Translations under genes and position numbers: made by a program
Shown here: one piece after another, positions 7,572 to 15,433 of the stretch
Position numbering within the stretch: position 1 is the stretch's first letter
Layout: each line of letters starts with the position of its first letter
NCBI GenBank assembly: GCA_030263275.1
Contig: SZOR01000076.1
Coordinates: forward strand, 1-19,649
Length of the DNA stretch: 19,649 bases
Reading direction: 5' to 3'
Origin: DSNY01 sp016861185
Lineage (GTDB): Bacteria; Pseudomonadota; Gammaproteobacteria; Burkholderiales; Burkholderiaceae_F
The notes under the pieces: model-generated
What the model was told of the DNA's origin: nothing
What the model saw: only the letters and a program-made list of their open reading frames with translations
Database searches by the model: none

Positions 7572-8366
7572 TCAGTTTGCCTGACCCCATCGTACGACCT
7601 CCAAGTTTTCGAAGGTGCGCGTTCCTAGGTGCCGCAGTTCGACGTTCTCGGTACCGCGAGCGACAGCATCCACCCATACTGGAGCTCCGACCTCCCGTAT
7701 GACGCTGCCGTCGTCCGTCACGACGGTCGTGCGAAGTTCGACGCGCACGGCCCCGTCCGTTAATCGCCGAGAGCTGTAGATCACGGCCCCGCCATGGCTA
7801 GGAGGAAGTTGTTCGGCTGCCTTTGCCAAGTCCGAGTTCGGATCCTGCAATTCCATGGTGACTGATGCCAGTGTCGGCAGCGAACCGTAGCTCACCGTTC
7901 CGTGCCGTTTGTCGCCCGGGAAATTGCGCATCCGGCTGAACGCGAGGAGCGTGCTGGCGGCGGGTGCATTGATGGCAGCCACTTCGGCAATCACGGACTG
8001 AGGAACCGCAATATTCAAGAACCAGTGATTCGTGGCCAGCGCACGTGTCGCTGCGATCGCGGTCGGATCGTCGCTGCAGGATCGAGTGGGTGCGGCAGAT
8101 CTCGAAAGTTGATCGGCCCCACTCGTTGCGGCCGAGTTCACACGGGAACTCAAACCGCCTAGGCAGAATGCGCCACAGGGAACGCATTGCGGGTAACGGT
8201 GCTGCCCCCAATACGCCTGTGGGAAACCGTAGCACTCACCGCAGCCGGCACCGACCTTTTCCCAAGTGGATTGCCATTGCGCACGCGTCGGCGAGATCGC
8301 CGCGCCGAGCAATAGAGCAAGAAGTATCAGCTTCCGAGTCGCCAACAACCGGCCGGAAGACCCCAT
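7572..8366 (-). CDS. Cys-rich secreted protein of unknown function
   Basis: A 264-residue protein with a signal peptide (MGSSGRLLATRK, then LILLALLLGAAIS and a likely cleavage after SPTRA near residue 29). The mature N-terminus is Cys-rich (GAGCGECYGFP and QCVPCGAFC, plus a later RSCSDD), suggesting disulfides or a small metal or thiol site in the periplasm or outside. The C-terminal half looks like a beta-rich domain (DGAVRVELRTTVVTDDGSVIREVG). I do not recognise the family. The start is well supported: AGGAGG lies 4 bp before the ATG, a rare strong Shine-Dalgarno sequence in this window, and TCTAAT (8390-8385) could be a -10. Codon use is less GC-biased than in the neighbours, suggesting horizontal acquisition. 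Confidence 0.72.
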   Translation of the reverse strand: MGSSGRLLATRKLILLALLLGAAISPTRAQWQSTWEKVGAGCGECYGFPQAYWGQHRYPQCVPCGAFCLGGLSSRVNSAATSGADQLSRSAAPTRSCSDDPTAIAATRALATNHWFLNIAVPQSVIAEVAAINAPAASTLLAFSRMRNFPGDKRHGTVSYGSLPTLASVTMELQDPNSDLAKAAEQLPPSHGGAVIYSSRRLTDGAVRVELRTTVVTDDGSVIREVGAPVWVDAVARGTENVELRHLGTRTFENLEVVRWGQAN

Positions 8367-8672
8367 AAGGCCTCCTCTCGGTCCATTAGAGACGCGCGAT
8401 TTCTAGCTCGGCCGGCGGATGAAGGCAATCCCCTTCCGCTTGGACTTGAGACCCGTGGTTTGGTATCTCATGGCTTCGGTCTCCAGCCAATGGCGGGATC
8501 ATCATGGTCTGCGAAACCGCGTCTCGGCTTCTCCAGACGACTCTGTAGGTGGGCGCTTCGCAGCTGCCGCTGGGATGTCTTGGAAGTCCGGCTCTTCGTG
8601 CAGGCGAGGAGCCTCGGCGTTTCAGCTAGTTGGACGCGTCACTCGGGTCGACACGGCTGACGCCTAACGTCC
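8367..8672. other. Intergenic region with no supported gene
   Basis: About 300 bp between the secreted-protein start and the aldolase stop. It contains the ribosome-binding site and possible -10 (TCTAAT on the minus strand, 8390-8385) for the minus-strand gene. The rest has mixed composition, without a clear terminator or repeat. Short open frames run through it (for example 8419-8667, plus strand), but they have no ribosome-binding site, domain or signal sequence, and I do not call them. The composition matches the less GC-rich island to its left. Confidence 0.5.
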
Positions 8673-9818
8673 TCAGAACACCGCCCCGCGCGCATCGACC
8701 GGCCAGACGGCCTCGACCACGCCTTTGCGGATTGCGACGATCCAGTCGTGCAGGTTGACCGTCGGATCGCAGTGGCCCGGAATCAGCAGCGCCTTGTCGC
8801 CGAGCTTGACCTGCGGACCATGGCCGGTTCGATGCAGGACCGTGTGTTCGTCGGAAACCGAACGCACCTGCCAGCCCGGAAAGGTCGGGAGGGCCGGACC
8901 CGAATCGGTCGAAAACGCCTTCAGGCCCGCGTCGAGTGTGGCGCGCTCGTTGCCTTCGGCCGAGCGCAGGCTCATCACGGTCGCGAGCACGAACAGCGCG
9001 TGCTCGAAGCGCGGCGCGTTGGGATCGGGTTCGTTGCGGGCGTAGTCGACGTCCATCAGCGCGAACGATCCCGGCTGCACTTCGTTGTAGACGCCGCTCG
9101 CGGCCTCGTAGGCGAAGGTGCCGGTGCCGCCGCCGGTGATCACCTCGCACGGGATGTCGCTGGCGCGAAACGCGGCGCGCACCTCTTCGGCCTTGCGCGC
9201 CGCGGCGAGCACCGCGCTGCGGCGCTCGGGCACGCCGCGCCGGTGCTGCGCGGAACCGGCGTACGCGTGCAGTCCCATGAAGGTGAGCTTGGGCGACGCG
9301 ACCACCGCCTTGGCGATCGCCACCGCGCTCGACGCGTCGATCACGCCGCAGCGGTTCTGCCCTACGTCGAGCTCGACGTAGACGTCGAGCCGCGCGTCCT
9401 CCGTCTGGCAGATCGCGCCGATCTGCCGCGCGATGCCGACGTCGTCGACGCACACGCCGATCCGCGCGTTCGGATAGCGCCGCGCCAGCTCGGCCAGGCG
9501 GTACAGCTTCTGTTCGCCGACGACCTCGTTGGTGATCAGCACGTCGGCGATCCCCTCGGCGACGAAAACTTCGGCCTCGGAAACCTTCTGGCAGCACACG
9601 CCGACGGCACCGGCCGCGACCTGCCGGCGCGCGATCGCCACGCACTTGTGCGACTTCGCGTGCGGGCGCACCCGCACGCCGGCGGCGCGCGTGGTGTTGA
9701 TCATCTGTCGCAGGTTGGATTCGAACTTGTCGAGGTCCAGGATCAGTGCGGGCGTGTCGACGTCGGCGAGCGCGTCGCCGACGCGTGCCGGGGCGGGGGG
9801 CATCCAGCGGGCGTCCAT
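8673..9818 (-). CDS. D-threonine aldolase-type PLP enzyme (DSD1/alanine racemase-N fold)
   Basis: A 381-residue fold-type III PLP enzyme. The N-terminal barrel carries the PLP-lysine motif RPHAKSHK (Lys55) after the DTPALILDLD start typical of this group. The C-terminal beta domain carries IPGHCDPTVN, with His349 and Asp351 forming a metal site. The His-x-Asp pair resembles metal-dependent D-threonine aldolases, which cleave D-threonine to glycine and acetaldehyde, more than D-serine dehydratases, where a Cys is a zinc ligand. D-3-hydroxyaspartate aldolase is the main alternative. It is transcribed divergently from dcd across a 97-bp gap. A TAGACT hexamer ends 6 bp before the ATG with no Shine-Dalgarno sequence, suggesting a leaderless mRNA. 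Catalytic assignment is by family knowledge; substrate preference is inferred. Confidence 0.85.
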   Translation of the reverse strand: MDARWMPPAPARVGDALADVDTPALILDLDKFESNLRQMINTTRAAGVRVRPHAKSHKCVAIARRQVAAGAVGVCCQKVSEAEVFVAEGIADVLITNEVVGEQKLYRLAELARRYPNARIGVCVDDVGIARQIGAICQTEDARLDVYVELDVGQNRCGVIDASSAVAIAKAVVASPKLTFMGLHAYAGSAQHRRGVPERRSAVLAAARKAEEVRAAFRASDIPCEVITGGGTGTFAYEAASGVYNEVQPGSFALMDVDYARNEPDPNAPRFEHALFVLATVMSLRSAEGNERATLDAGLKAFSTDSGPALPTFPGWQVRSVSDEHTVLHRTGHGPQVKLGDKALLIPGHCDPTVNLHDWIVAIRKGVVEAVWPVDARGAVF

Positions 9819-9824
9819 CCGCGA

Positions 9825-9830
9825 AGTCTA
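9825..9830 (-). promoter_or_regulatory. -10-like element (TAGACT) for a possibly leaderless aldolase mRNA
   Basis: On the minus strand TAGACT matches four of six -10 bases and ends 6 bp before the ATG at 9818, so transcription would begin at or next to the start codon. No Shine-Dalgarno sequence is present. It lies within the 97-bp divergent region shared with dcd. Confidence 0.35.
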
Positions 9831-9849
9831 GCGGCCGCTCGGCGCCACG

Positions 9850-9855
9850 TAGAAT
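9850..9855 (+). promoter_or_regulatory. -10 element (TAGAAT) of dcd
   Basis: TAGAAT matches five of six consensus bases. A start about 7 bp downstream would give a leader of roughly 55 bases before the dcd ATG at 9916. The putative aldolase -10 on the other strand lies only 20 bp away, so the two promoters would overlap back to back. Confidence 0.4.
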
Positions 9856-9915
9856 CGCCGCCTTCGATTGCACCGTCGGCGTCCGACAACGCAATCCCCG
9901 ATCCGCAATCCGACG

Positions 9916-10479
9916 ATGACCATCAAGAGCGACAAGTGGATCCGCCGCATGGCGGCGCAGGGCATGATCGAGCCGTTCGCACCGGCGCAGGTGCGCGAAG
10001 TCGACGGCCGCAAGATCGTCAGCTACGGCACCTCGAGCTACGGCTACGACATCCGCTGCGCGCGCGAATTCAAGATCTTCACCAACATCAACAGCACGAT
10101 CGTCGACCCGAAGGCGTTCGATCCCAACTCGTTCGTCGACTTCGAGGGCGACGTCTGCATCATCCCGCCCAACTCGTTCGCGCTCGCGCGCACCGTCGAG
10201 TACCTGCGCATCCCGCGCAACGTGCTGACGATCTGCCTCGGCAAGAGCACGTACGCGCGCTGCGGCATCATCGTCAACGTCACGCCGCTCGAGCCCGAGT
10301 GGGAAGGGCACGTGACGCTGGAGTTCTCCAACACGACGCCGCTGCCGGCCAAGATCTACGCGGGCGAAGGCTGCGCGCAGGTGCTGTTCCTCGAAAGCGA
10401 CGAGGTCTGCGAAACGAGCTACCGCGACCGCGGCGGCAAGTACCAGGGCCAGCGCGGCGTCACGCTGCCGAAAGCCTGA
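9916..10479 (+). CDS. dcd: dCTP deaminase
   Basis: This 187-residue enzyme deaminates dCTP to dUTP, feeding dTMP synthesis, and works as a cytoplasmic homotrimer. Full-length conserved blocks are present: MTIKSDKWIRRM at the start, SYGTSSYGYDIRC, and GKSTYARCGIIVNVTP with the catalytic Ser111 and Arg115. TLEFSNTTPLPAKIY supplies the general base Glu136, and RGGKYQGQRGVTLPKA closes the protein. Length and ending match the Burkholderiales form closely. ATG 9916 is chosen because homologous sequence begins exactly there; the upstream in-frame ATG at 9868 would add 16 unrelated residues. A TAGAAT -10 lies about 60 bp upstream. A G/C-rich repeat hairpin starts 8 bp after the stop and may end the transcript. 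Confidence 0.97.
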   Translation: MTIKSDKWIRRMAAQGMIEPFAPAQVREVDGRKIVSYGTSSYGYDIRCAREFKIFTNINSTIVDPKAFDPNSFVDFEGDVCIIPPNSFALARTVEYLRIPRNVLTICLGKSTYARCGIIVNVTPLEPEWEGHVTLEFSNTTPLPAKIYAGEGCAQVLFLESDEVCETSYRDRGGKYQGQRGVTLPKA

Positions 10480-10487
10480 CGTCATCA

Positions 10488-10696
10488 CCCCCCTTTGAAA
10501 AGGGGGGCAGGGGGGATTCCCGATCGCGGTACGGAGTATCTGCGCGCCGGGCGAGGAGCGCGACAGGAACGCCACGTCGTGCTGGCCAGGGCACTGAAAT
10601 CCCCCTCGGTCCCCCTTTGCGAAAGGGGGACGAAGACGGACGCACCTTCGGCGCGTATCGAGCGGATCCCCTCGGTCCCCCCTTTTTCAAAGGGGG
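10488..10696. repeat. Cluster of three G/C-rich palindromic repeats (REP/REPIN-like)
   Basis: Three units of the form AAT-CCCCC-TCGG-CCCCC-TTT-loop-AAA-GGGGG lie in the dcd/HDOD gap. The first (10488-10518) is in reverse orientation, hairpin first and then CAGGGGGGATT. The second (10598-10629) and third (10666-10696) are forward. The first two therefore form an inverted doublet with the hairpins outward and 79 bp between. The first hairpin directly follows dcd and could act as its terminator. The remaining gap (10697-10842) holds no gene or promoter I can support. Confidence 0.8.
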
Positions 10697-10842
10697 AAGA
10701 GATGCGCTGCGCGCGCGCTCGCTGCGCCCTGCGCTTTGACGAGGCCCGTTTGACCGGTCGCGCGGCGCCATTTCGGGCCTTCGCGGCGGCGCGCTTGTTC
10801 GCACAATCCGGGCACGTGCCTCTATGGGCACCGTGAACTTCG

Positions 10843-12342
10843 ATGCCCGACACCGCTGCCCGGCCCGACGCTTCGCCGCTCGACGCGGTGTTCGAGGCGC
10901 TGCGCGAACACGACGCGCTGCCTTCGATCGGGCAGACGCTGGCGCGCCTGACGCGCATGCTCGAAAGCGACACCGAGGCCGTGCAGGAGCTCGCCAACGT
11001 GATCCTGGCCGACGTGACGCTGACCCAGCGGCTGCTGAAGCTCGCGAACACGCTGCCGTACCGGGCCGGCAGCGTGCCGGTGACGACCGTGACACGCGCG
11101 ATCATGCTGCTCGGTTTCAACCAGGTGCGCGCGGCCGTCGTTTCGCTGGTGCTGCTCGACGGCCTGCTCGGCGGCGGCAACGTCCAGAGGCTGCGCGGTG
11201 ATTTCCACCGCGCGCTGCTCGCGGGCTGCCTCGCGCGCGAGGTGCTCGCCGGCGCCGGCAACGAGGAAGCCGAGGAAGCGGCGATCGCCGCGATGTTCCG
11301 CAGCGTCGGCCGCCTGCTCGTCGCCGTGTACGCGCCGGCCGCGTTCGACGCCGTGCGCGCCGCGATGAAGGCGGAGGCGCTCGGCGAAGGCGCCGCCTCG
11401 CGCCGCGTGCTCGGCCGCAGCTTCGACGAGCTGACCGAGGCCGTGCTGAAACTCTGGACGGTGCCCGACCGCATCGCCGCTGCGGCGCAACCGCTGCCGC
11501 TGCGGCTGGAGGCGCCGCGTGGCGCGACCGAACGCGTGCGTGCGGCCGCGCACTTCGGCGACGAAGTCGCGTGCACGCTCGCCGCCAACGGCGGCGCCGC
11601 GCTCGAAAAGGCGCTGGCCGGCGTGCTCGCGCGCTTCGCGCCCGCGGTCGCGGTCGAGCGCGAACGGCTGACCGAGCTGCTCGACGCCGCGGCTACGCGG
11701 ACGCGCGACATGGAAGTCGCCTGCGGTCTGAGTCCGACGGAAAGCCCCGCGCGCCGCGTGCTCGACGCGCTGCCGGCCGACAGTCAGCTCGGTGCGGAAG
11801 CCGTGCAGCCGAGCGCCGAGCGCGATGCCGTCGGCCGCCCGGCCAACGCGCGCGAGATTCTGCTCGCGGGACTGGCGGACGCGACCGAAAGCCTCGCGCG
11901 CGGCGCGGAGCTCGGCGCCGTGATCCGCATCGTGCTCGAAGCGATGTACTCGGGCCTCGGTTTTGCGCGCACCGCGCTCGTCGTGCGCGATCCCGCGGCC
12001 GGCGTGTTCCGCACGCGCGCGGCCTTCGGCGAGCCGCGCGCGAACTTCTCTTTCCCCGCGCGCGGCGCCGACCTGTTCCACGCGGCGCTCGCGCACGCAA
12101 GCGACCTGCTGATCGCCAACGTCGACGCGGAGAAGGTGCGTCCCAATCTGCCCGACTGGTTCGCGCGCGACTTCGCCGCGACGCGCAGCTTCCTGCTGAT
12201 GCCGCTCGTGCTGAACGGCAAGGCGATCGGCTTCTTCTACGCCGACCGCACCGTGGTCGACGATCGCGGGCTCGCCCCCGACGAGTTGAACCTGCTGCGC
12301 ACGCTGCGCAATCAGGTCGTGCTGGCGATGCGAACGAAGTAG
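10843..12342 (+). CDS. HDOD domain protein with C-terminal GAF domain
   Basis: A 499-residue cytoplasmic signalling protein. The N-terminal part (about residues 15-215) is an HDOD domain: LPSIGQTLARLTRML, then ILADVTLTQRLLKLAN, a block of long helices and AAMFRSVGRLLVAVY. HDOD domains are relatives of HD phosphohydrolases that usually lack catalysis and act as signalling scaffolds. After a variable linker, residues from about 335 form a GAF domain (VIRIVLEAMYSGLGFARTALVV, SFLLMPLVLNGKAIGFFYADR, then a helical end LLRTLRNQVVLAM), a probable small-molecule or redox-sensing module. No GGDEF, EAL or kinase output domain is attached, so the partner is unknown. The ATG at 10843 gives full HDOD coverage; no strong Shine-Dalgarno sequence is visible. 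The repeat cluster precedes it and TcdA follows. Confidence 0.85.
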   Translation: MPDTAARPDASPLDAVFEALREHDALPSIGQTLARLTRMLESDTEAVQELANVILADVTLTQRLLKLANTLPYRAGSVPVTTVTRAIMLLGFNQVRAAVVSLVLLDGLLGGGNVQRLRGDFHRALLAGCLAREVLAGAGNEEAEEAAIAAMFRSVGRLLVAVYAPAAFDAVRAAMKAEALGEGAASRRVLGRSFDELTEAVLKLWTVPDRIAAAAQPLPLRLEAPRGATERVRAAAHFGDEVACTLAANGGAALEKALAGVLARFAPAVAVERERLTELLDAAATRTRDMEVACGLSPTESPARRVLDALPADSQLGAEAVQPSAERDAVGRPANAREILLAGLADATESLARGAELGAVIRIVLEAMYSGLGFARTALVVRDPAAGVFRTRAAFGEPRANFSFPARGADLFHAALAHASDLLIANVDAEKVRPNLPDWFARDFAATRSFLLMPLVLNGKAIGFFYADRTVVDDRGLAPDELNLLRTLRNQVVLAMRTK

Positions 12343-12480
12343 GACCGGCTGACGCCGGATTGCGTCGGCTGCCAGGCCAGTCGTTCGTGCTGCTGCGCGG
12401 GGCTGCTCCTGTCCCTTCGCCGTTCGGCCGCTTGAACTTCGTCACCCACTCGCCGCCGCCGGCGACATGCTTGTCGCTCC

Positions 12481-12486
12481 TACAAT
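12481..12486 (+). promoter_or_regulatory. -10 element (TACAAT) for a leaderless tcdA mRNA
   Basis: TACAAT matches five of six consensus bases and ends 6 bp before the ATG at 12493, so transcription would start at the initiation codon. There is no Shine-Dalgarno sequence. No convincing -35 is seen at 17 bp. Confidence 0.45.
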
Positions 12487-12492
12487 GCCGTC

Positions 12493-13311
12493 ATGGACGA
12501 ACTCATCGCGGCTTCGGTCGACGCCGACCTCGCGCGTCGCTTCGGCGGCGTGGCGCGCCTGTACGGCGACGCGGCGTTCGGGCGCTTTCGGCGCGCGCGC
12601 ATCGCGGTGATCGGCATCGGCGGCGTGGGCTCGTGGGCCGCCGAGGCGCTCGCGCGCAGCGCGGTCGGAACGCTGGTGCTGATCGATCTCGACCACGTCG
12701 CCGAAAGCAACACGAATCGCCAGATCCACGCGCTCGGCGACGAATACGGCAAGGCCAAGGTGACAGCGATGGCCGAGCGCGTTCGCGCGATCAATCCGGC
12801 CGCGCGCGTGCGCTGCATCGAGGAGTTCGTCGCGCCCGACAACGTCGCCGCGCTCGTTCGCGACGTGGACGCGGTCGTCGACTGCATCGACCAGGTATCG
12901 GCCAAGGCCGCGTTGATCGCGCACTGCCGCGCGTCGAAGATCGACGTGGTGACCTGCGGCGCAGCCGGCGGTCGGACCGATCCGACGCGCATCCGCAGCG
13001 ACGATCTGGCGCGTGCTGCCGGTGATCCGCTGCTCGCGAAGCTGCGCTATCGCCTGCGCCGGCACCATGGTTTTCCGCGCGAGGCGGCGGGGCGGATCCG
13101 CAAGTTCGGCGTGGCCGCGGTGTATTCGGACGAACCGGTGCGGCTGCCGACCGGCGCGTGCGCGCCGGAACCGGATCTCGCTGCCGGGCTCGCTTGTGCG
13201 GGCTATGGCTCAAGCGTGGCCGTCACTGCGCCGCTCGGCTTCGCGTGCGCCGCGCTTGCGCTGGATCGCATCGCCCGCGCGCTCCACGACGCGAGCACCG
13301 TCCGCCCTTGA
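12493..13311 (+). CDS. tcdA: tRNA threonylcarbamoyladenosine dehydratase
   Basis: A 272-residue E1-like (ThiF/MoeB fold) enzyme that dehydrates t6A to cyclic ct6A at position 37 of ANN-decoding tRNAs, using ATP. The nucleotide-binding loop is IGIGGVGSW (residues 40-48). The acidic strand LVLIDLDHV and the following NTNRQIHAL are diagnostic of TcdA/CsdL, as are DAVVDCIDQVSAKAAL, CGAAGGRTDPTRI and the late LACAGYGSSVAVTAPLGF. Length fits the family. A TACAAT -10 ends 6 bp before the ATG with no Shine-Dalgarno sequence, suggesting a leaderless transcript. Its TGA lies inside the FNR-type palindrome of the downstream uspA promoter. I see no csdA/csdE partner in the window. Confidence 0.93.
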   Translation: MDELIAASVDADLARRFGGVARLYGDAAFGRFRRARIAVIGIGGVGSWAAEALARSAVGTLVLIDLDHVAESNTNRQIHALGDEYGKAKVTAMAERVRAINPAARVRCIEEFVAPDNVAALVRDVDAVVDCIDQVSAKAALIAHCRASKIDVVTCGAAGGRTDPTRIRSDDLARAAGDPLLAKLRYRLRRHHGFPREAAGRIRKFGVAAVYSDEPVRLPTGACAPEPDLAAGLACAGYGSSVAVTAPLGFACAALALDRIARALHDASTVRP

Positions 13312-13348
13312 CGGCCGTCAAGAACCGCAGGCCGGGCCCGCATAGCAT
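13307..13348 (+). promoter_or_regulatory. FNR/Anr/Dnr-type box and -10 element upstream of uspA
   Basis: CTTGACGGCCGTCAAG (13307-13322) is a perfect 16-bp palindrome fitting the FNR/Dnr-family pattern TTGAY-N4-RTCAA. TAGCAT at 13343-13348 is a plausible -10. A start near 13355 puts the box centre at about -41, the class II activator position. The palindrome overlaps the tcdA stop codon. Confidence 0.7.
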
Positions 13349-13377
13349 GGCCTCAAAGGGCAATTCGGGAGGGCAGC

Positions 13378-13812
13378 GTGTTCAAGAAGATCCTGGTCCC
13401 CACCGACGGCACGGAACTGTCGGCGAAAGCGATCGACGGCGCGGTGCAAATGGCGCGGCAGCTCGGCGCGCAGGTCATCGGCGTGACCGTCATGGAGCCG
13501 TATTCGTATTCGTCCTTATCCGAATACCGGCCCGAGTCCTTCGAGGACTACGAGGCCCGCATGGAGAAGGTCGCGAAGGAGCGGCTCGAAAAACTTGAAA
13601 GTGTCGCGAAAGCGGCTAATGTGGCGGTTGAAACCGTCGTCGCGAAATCGTTCTCGCCGTACGAGGCGATCATCGAGACGGCGAAGCAGCGCGGGTGCGA
13701 CGTGATCTTCATGGCGTCGCACGGGCGCCGTGGTCTGAACGCGGTTCTACTCGGGAGCGAAACGCAGAAGGTACTGACGCACTCGAACATCCCGGTTATG
13801 GTGTACCGCTAG
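13378..13812 (+). CDS. Universal stress protein (UspA family)
   Basis: A 144-residue single-domain universal stress protein. It starts FKKILVPTDGT with the nucleotide-contacting Asp10 and ends with ASHGRRGLNAVLLGSETQKVL. There the ATP-binding pattern G-x2-G-x9-G-S/T is kept except that the first Gly is Ala, a common variant, so ATP binding is likely. These proteins support survival in stationary phase and low oxygen; the exact role is unknown. The start is GTG at 13378, supported by GGAGG (13368-13372) 5 bp upstream and the family N-terminus; no in-frame ATG fits. An FNR-type palindrome with a -10 at class II spacing lies upstream, arguing for control by oxygen or nitric oxide. It is convergent with the acyl-CoA synthetase gene, with a strong hairpin between. 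Confidence 0.95.
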   Translation: MFKKILVPTDGTELSAKAIDGAVQMARQLGAQVIGVTVMEPYSYSSLSEYRPESFEDYEARMEKVAKERLEKLESVAKAANVAVETVVAKSFSPYEAIIETAKQRGCDVIFMASHGRRGLNAVLLGSETQKVLTHSNIPVMVYR

Positions 13813-13880
13813 GTACACCATCAGCGAGCGGGCATCGAGCCCGCCTGAAGGGCCAAACGCCGAAACGGCGCTTGGCCCTT
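13801..13880. terminator. Hairpin array ending uspA and the convergent acyl-CoA synthetase gene
   Basis: Three hairpins follow in a row. GTGTACC/GGTACAC (13801-13818) spans the uspA stop codon. GCGGGC/GCCCGC (13828-13844) is second. The third is a 15-bp stem with one mismatch and an AAA loop (13848-13862 against 13866-13880). The last is the strongest and lies between the convergent genes, so it probably terminates transcription in both directions; U tracts are short. Confidence 0.7.
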
Positions 13881-13897
13881 CGTCATTCTCGGGGGCC

Positions 13898-15433
13898 TCA
13901 GATCCTCCGCTCGCGACCGCGCCAGAACGGCTCGCGCAGCTCGCGCTTCAGCGTCTTGCCCGCTGCGTTGCGCGGGAACTCGTCCATCACGATTACACGC
14001 GCGACGCGCTGATAGCGCGCCGATACGCGGGCGTTGATCCACGCGCGCAGCTCGTCCTCGACGGCCGCACCCGGATGCCGCAGCACCACCGCCGCCACCG
14101 GTGTCTCGCCCCACTTGTCGTCGGGAACGCCGAAGACCGCCACTTCGCGGACCTCCGGATGCCGCGCGGCGATCTCCTCGATGTCCTTCGGATAGACCTT
14201 GACGCCGCCCGAGTCGATCATGTCCTTCTTCCGGTCGACCAAGTACAGGTAGCCCTCCTCGTCGACGTAGCCCATGTCGCCCGAATAGAGCCAGCCGTCG
14301 CGGATCGCCTGCGCAGTGAGGTCGGGGCGGCCGTAGTAGCCGTCCATCAATATCGGCCCGCGGCCGACGATTTCGCCGACCTCGCGCGGCGCGGCGTCGG
14401 TGCCGTCCTCGCGCACGATGCGCATCTCGTAGAACGGCGGCGGCACGCCGACCGAACCGCTCTTGCGCGTCGATTCGGTCACGTCGAGCACCGTGACGAA
14501 GCCTTCGGTGAGCCCGTACAGCTCGTAGAAGCGTCCGGGCAGCAGGCGGTTGAGCCGGTCCTTCTGCTCCTGGTGCAGCGGCGCGCCGAGCGACAGGATC
14601 ATCTGCAGCGACGCGAGCTTTTCCGGCGCGAAGTTCGGCGCGTCGAGCAGTGCCACGATCTGCGCCGGCACCATCATCGTGTGCGTGACCCGGTAACGTT
14701 CGATCAACGCGATCGCCGCGCGCGCGTCGAACTGGCGCGCGAGCACGTAATGCGCGCCGAGGTAGAAGCAGGGCATCAGCGTGACGAACGCGCCGTTGAA
14801 GACGATCGCGCCGGTGTGCAGCACGACCGACTCCGGCGTCATGCGCCAGCGGCTCGCCATCAGCACGCAGTACATCGAGCGCACGAAGTGCGAGTGCATG
14901 ATGCCTTTCGGCAGCCCGGTCGTGCCGCTCGTGTACATGATGTTGAAGAGTTCGTCCTGCCCGACCCGGACGTTCGGCGGCACGGCCGGTGCGCGGTCGG
15001 CAAGCGCGCGCAGGTCGAGGCAGCCGGGCGCCTCGCCGTCGACGAGCAGCACGCGGCTCGCCAGCGGTTGCGGCAGCTCGGCGCGGATCGACTCGACGAC
15101 CGGCAGCATCGAACGCTGCGTGACGACGCAGGTGGCGTGCGAATCCGCGAGCAGCGACGCGAGACCGGGCCCGAGCAGCAGCGGCGACAGCGGCACGTTG
15201 ACCGCACCGAGCGAGGGTGCGGCCCAGTACAGCTCGACGAGTTCGCGGCAGTTGGCGAGCACGGTCGCGACCTTGTCGCCGCGGCGGATGCCGAGTACGG
15301 CGAGCGCGTTGGCGGTGCGGTGCACGCGCTCGGCGAAGCGCGCGTAGTCGTGCGTTTCGCCGTCGAACGTCAGCGCGGGGTACGGGCCCCGGCAGCGCGC
15401 CTGGCGTTCGATCAGGGTGGCGAGCTGCAGCAT
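13898..15433 (-). CDS. AMP-forming acyl-CoA synthetase/ligase
   Basis: A 511-residue ANL-superfamily adenylating enzyme that activates a carboxylic acid to acyl-AMP and then acyl-CoA. The P-loop YTSGTTGLPKG (residues 167-177) and the A5 motif YELYGLTEG are intact. So are the hinge region YSGDMGYVDEEGYLYLVDRKKDMI and the C-terminal PRNAAGKTLKREL with catalytic Lys493. The length fits medium-chain or aryl/cyclohexyl acyl-CoA ligases; the substrate cannot be read from sequence alone. The start at 15433 is well supported by GGAGGAG, 8 bp upstream on the minus strand. It is transcribed away from the hemerythrin pair and converges on uspA. No beta-oxidation partner genes are adjacent, so it appears to be a single-gene unit. 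Confidence 0.93.
   Translation of the reverse strand: MLQLATLIERQARCRGPYPALTFDGETHDYARFAERVHRTANALAVLGIRRGDKVATVLANCRELVELYWAAPSLGAVNVPLSPLLLGPGLASLLADSHATCVVTQRSMLPVVESIRAELPQPLASRVLLVDGEAPGCLDLRALADRAPAVPPNVRVGQDELFNIMYTSGTTGLPKGIMHSHFVRSMYCVLMASRWRMTPESVVLHTGAIVFNGAFVTLMPCFYLGAHYVLARQFDARAAIALIERYRVTHTMMVPAQIVALLDAPNFAPEKLASLQMILSLGAPLHQEQKDRLNRLLPGRFYELYGLTEGFVTVLDVTESTRKSGSVGVPPPFYEMRIVREDGTDAAPREVGEIVGRGPILMDGYYGRPDLTAQAIRDGWLYSGDMGYVDEEGYLYLVDRKKDMIDSGGVKVYPKDIEEIAARHPEVREVAVFGVPDDKWGETPVAAVVLRHPGAAVEDELRAWINARVSARYQRVARVIVMDEFPRNAAGKTLKRELREPFWRGRERRI

Noticed and set aside
8629..8665. GTTGGAC and GCCTAAC, resembling integron attC core sites near the less GC-rich genes
   Set aside because: The two motifs are in the wrong order and spacing for one attC site, no paired core was found 60-130 bp away, and no integrase is present.
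8419..8667. Plus-strand 82-codon open frame before the aldolase gene
   Set aside because: No ribosome-binding site, signal sequence or recognisable domain; the composition looks non-coding.
10488..10696. CRISPR-like array in the repeat cluster
   Set aside because: Units are palindromic, in mixed orientation, unequally spaced and only three in number; no cas genes are nearby.
10700..10842. Minus-strand open frame with a CPDC zinc-ribbon-like motif and Lys/Arg-rich tail
   Set aside because: It continues in frame through the HDOD gene and the repeats, has no start, ribosome-binding site or homologous domain, and is best explained as a shadow in GC-rich DNA.
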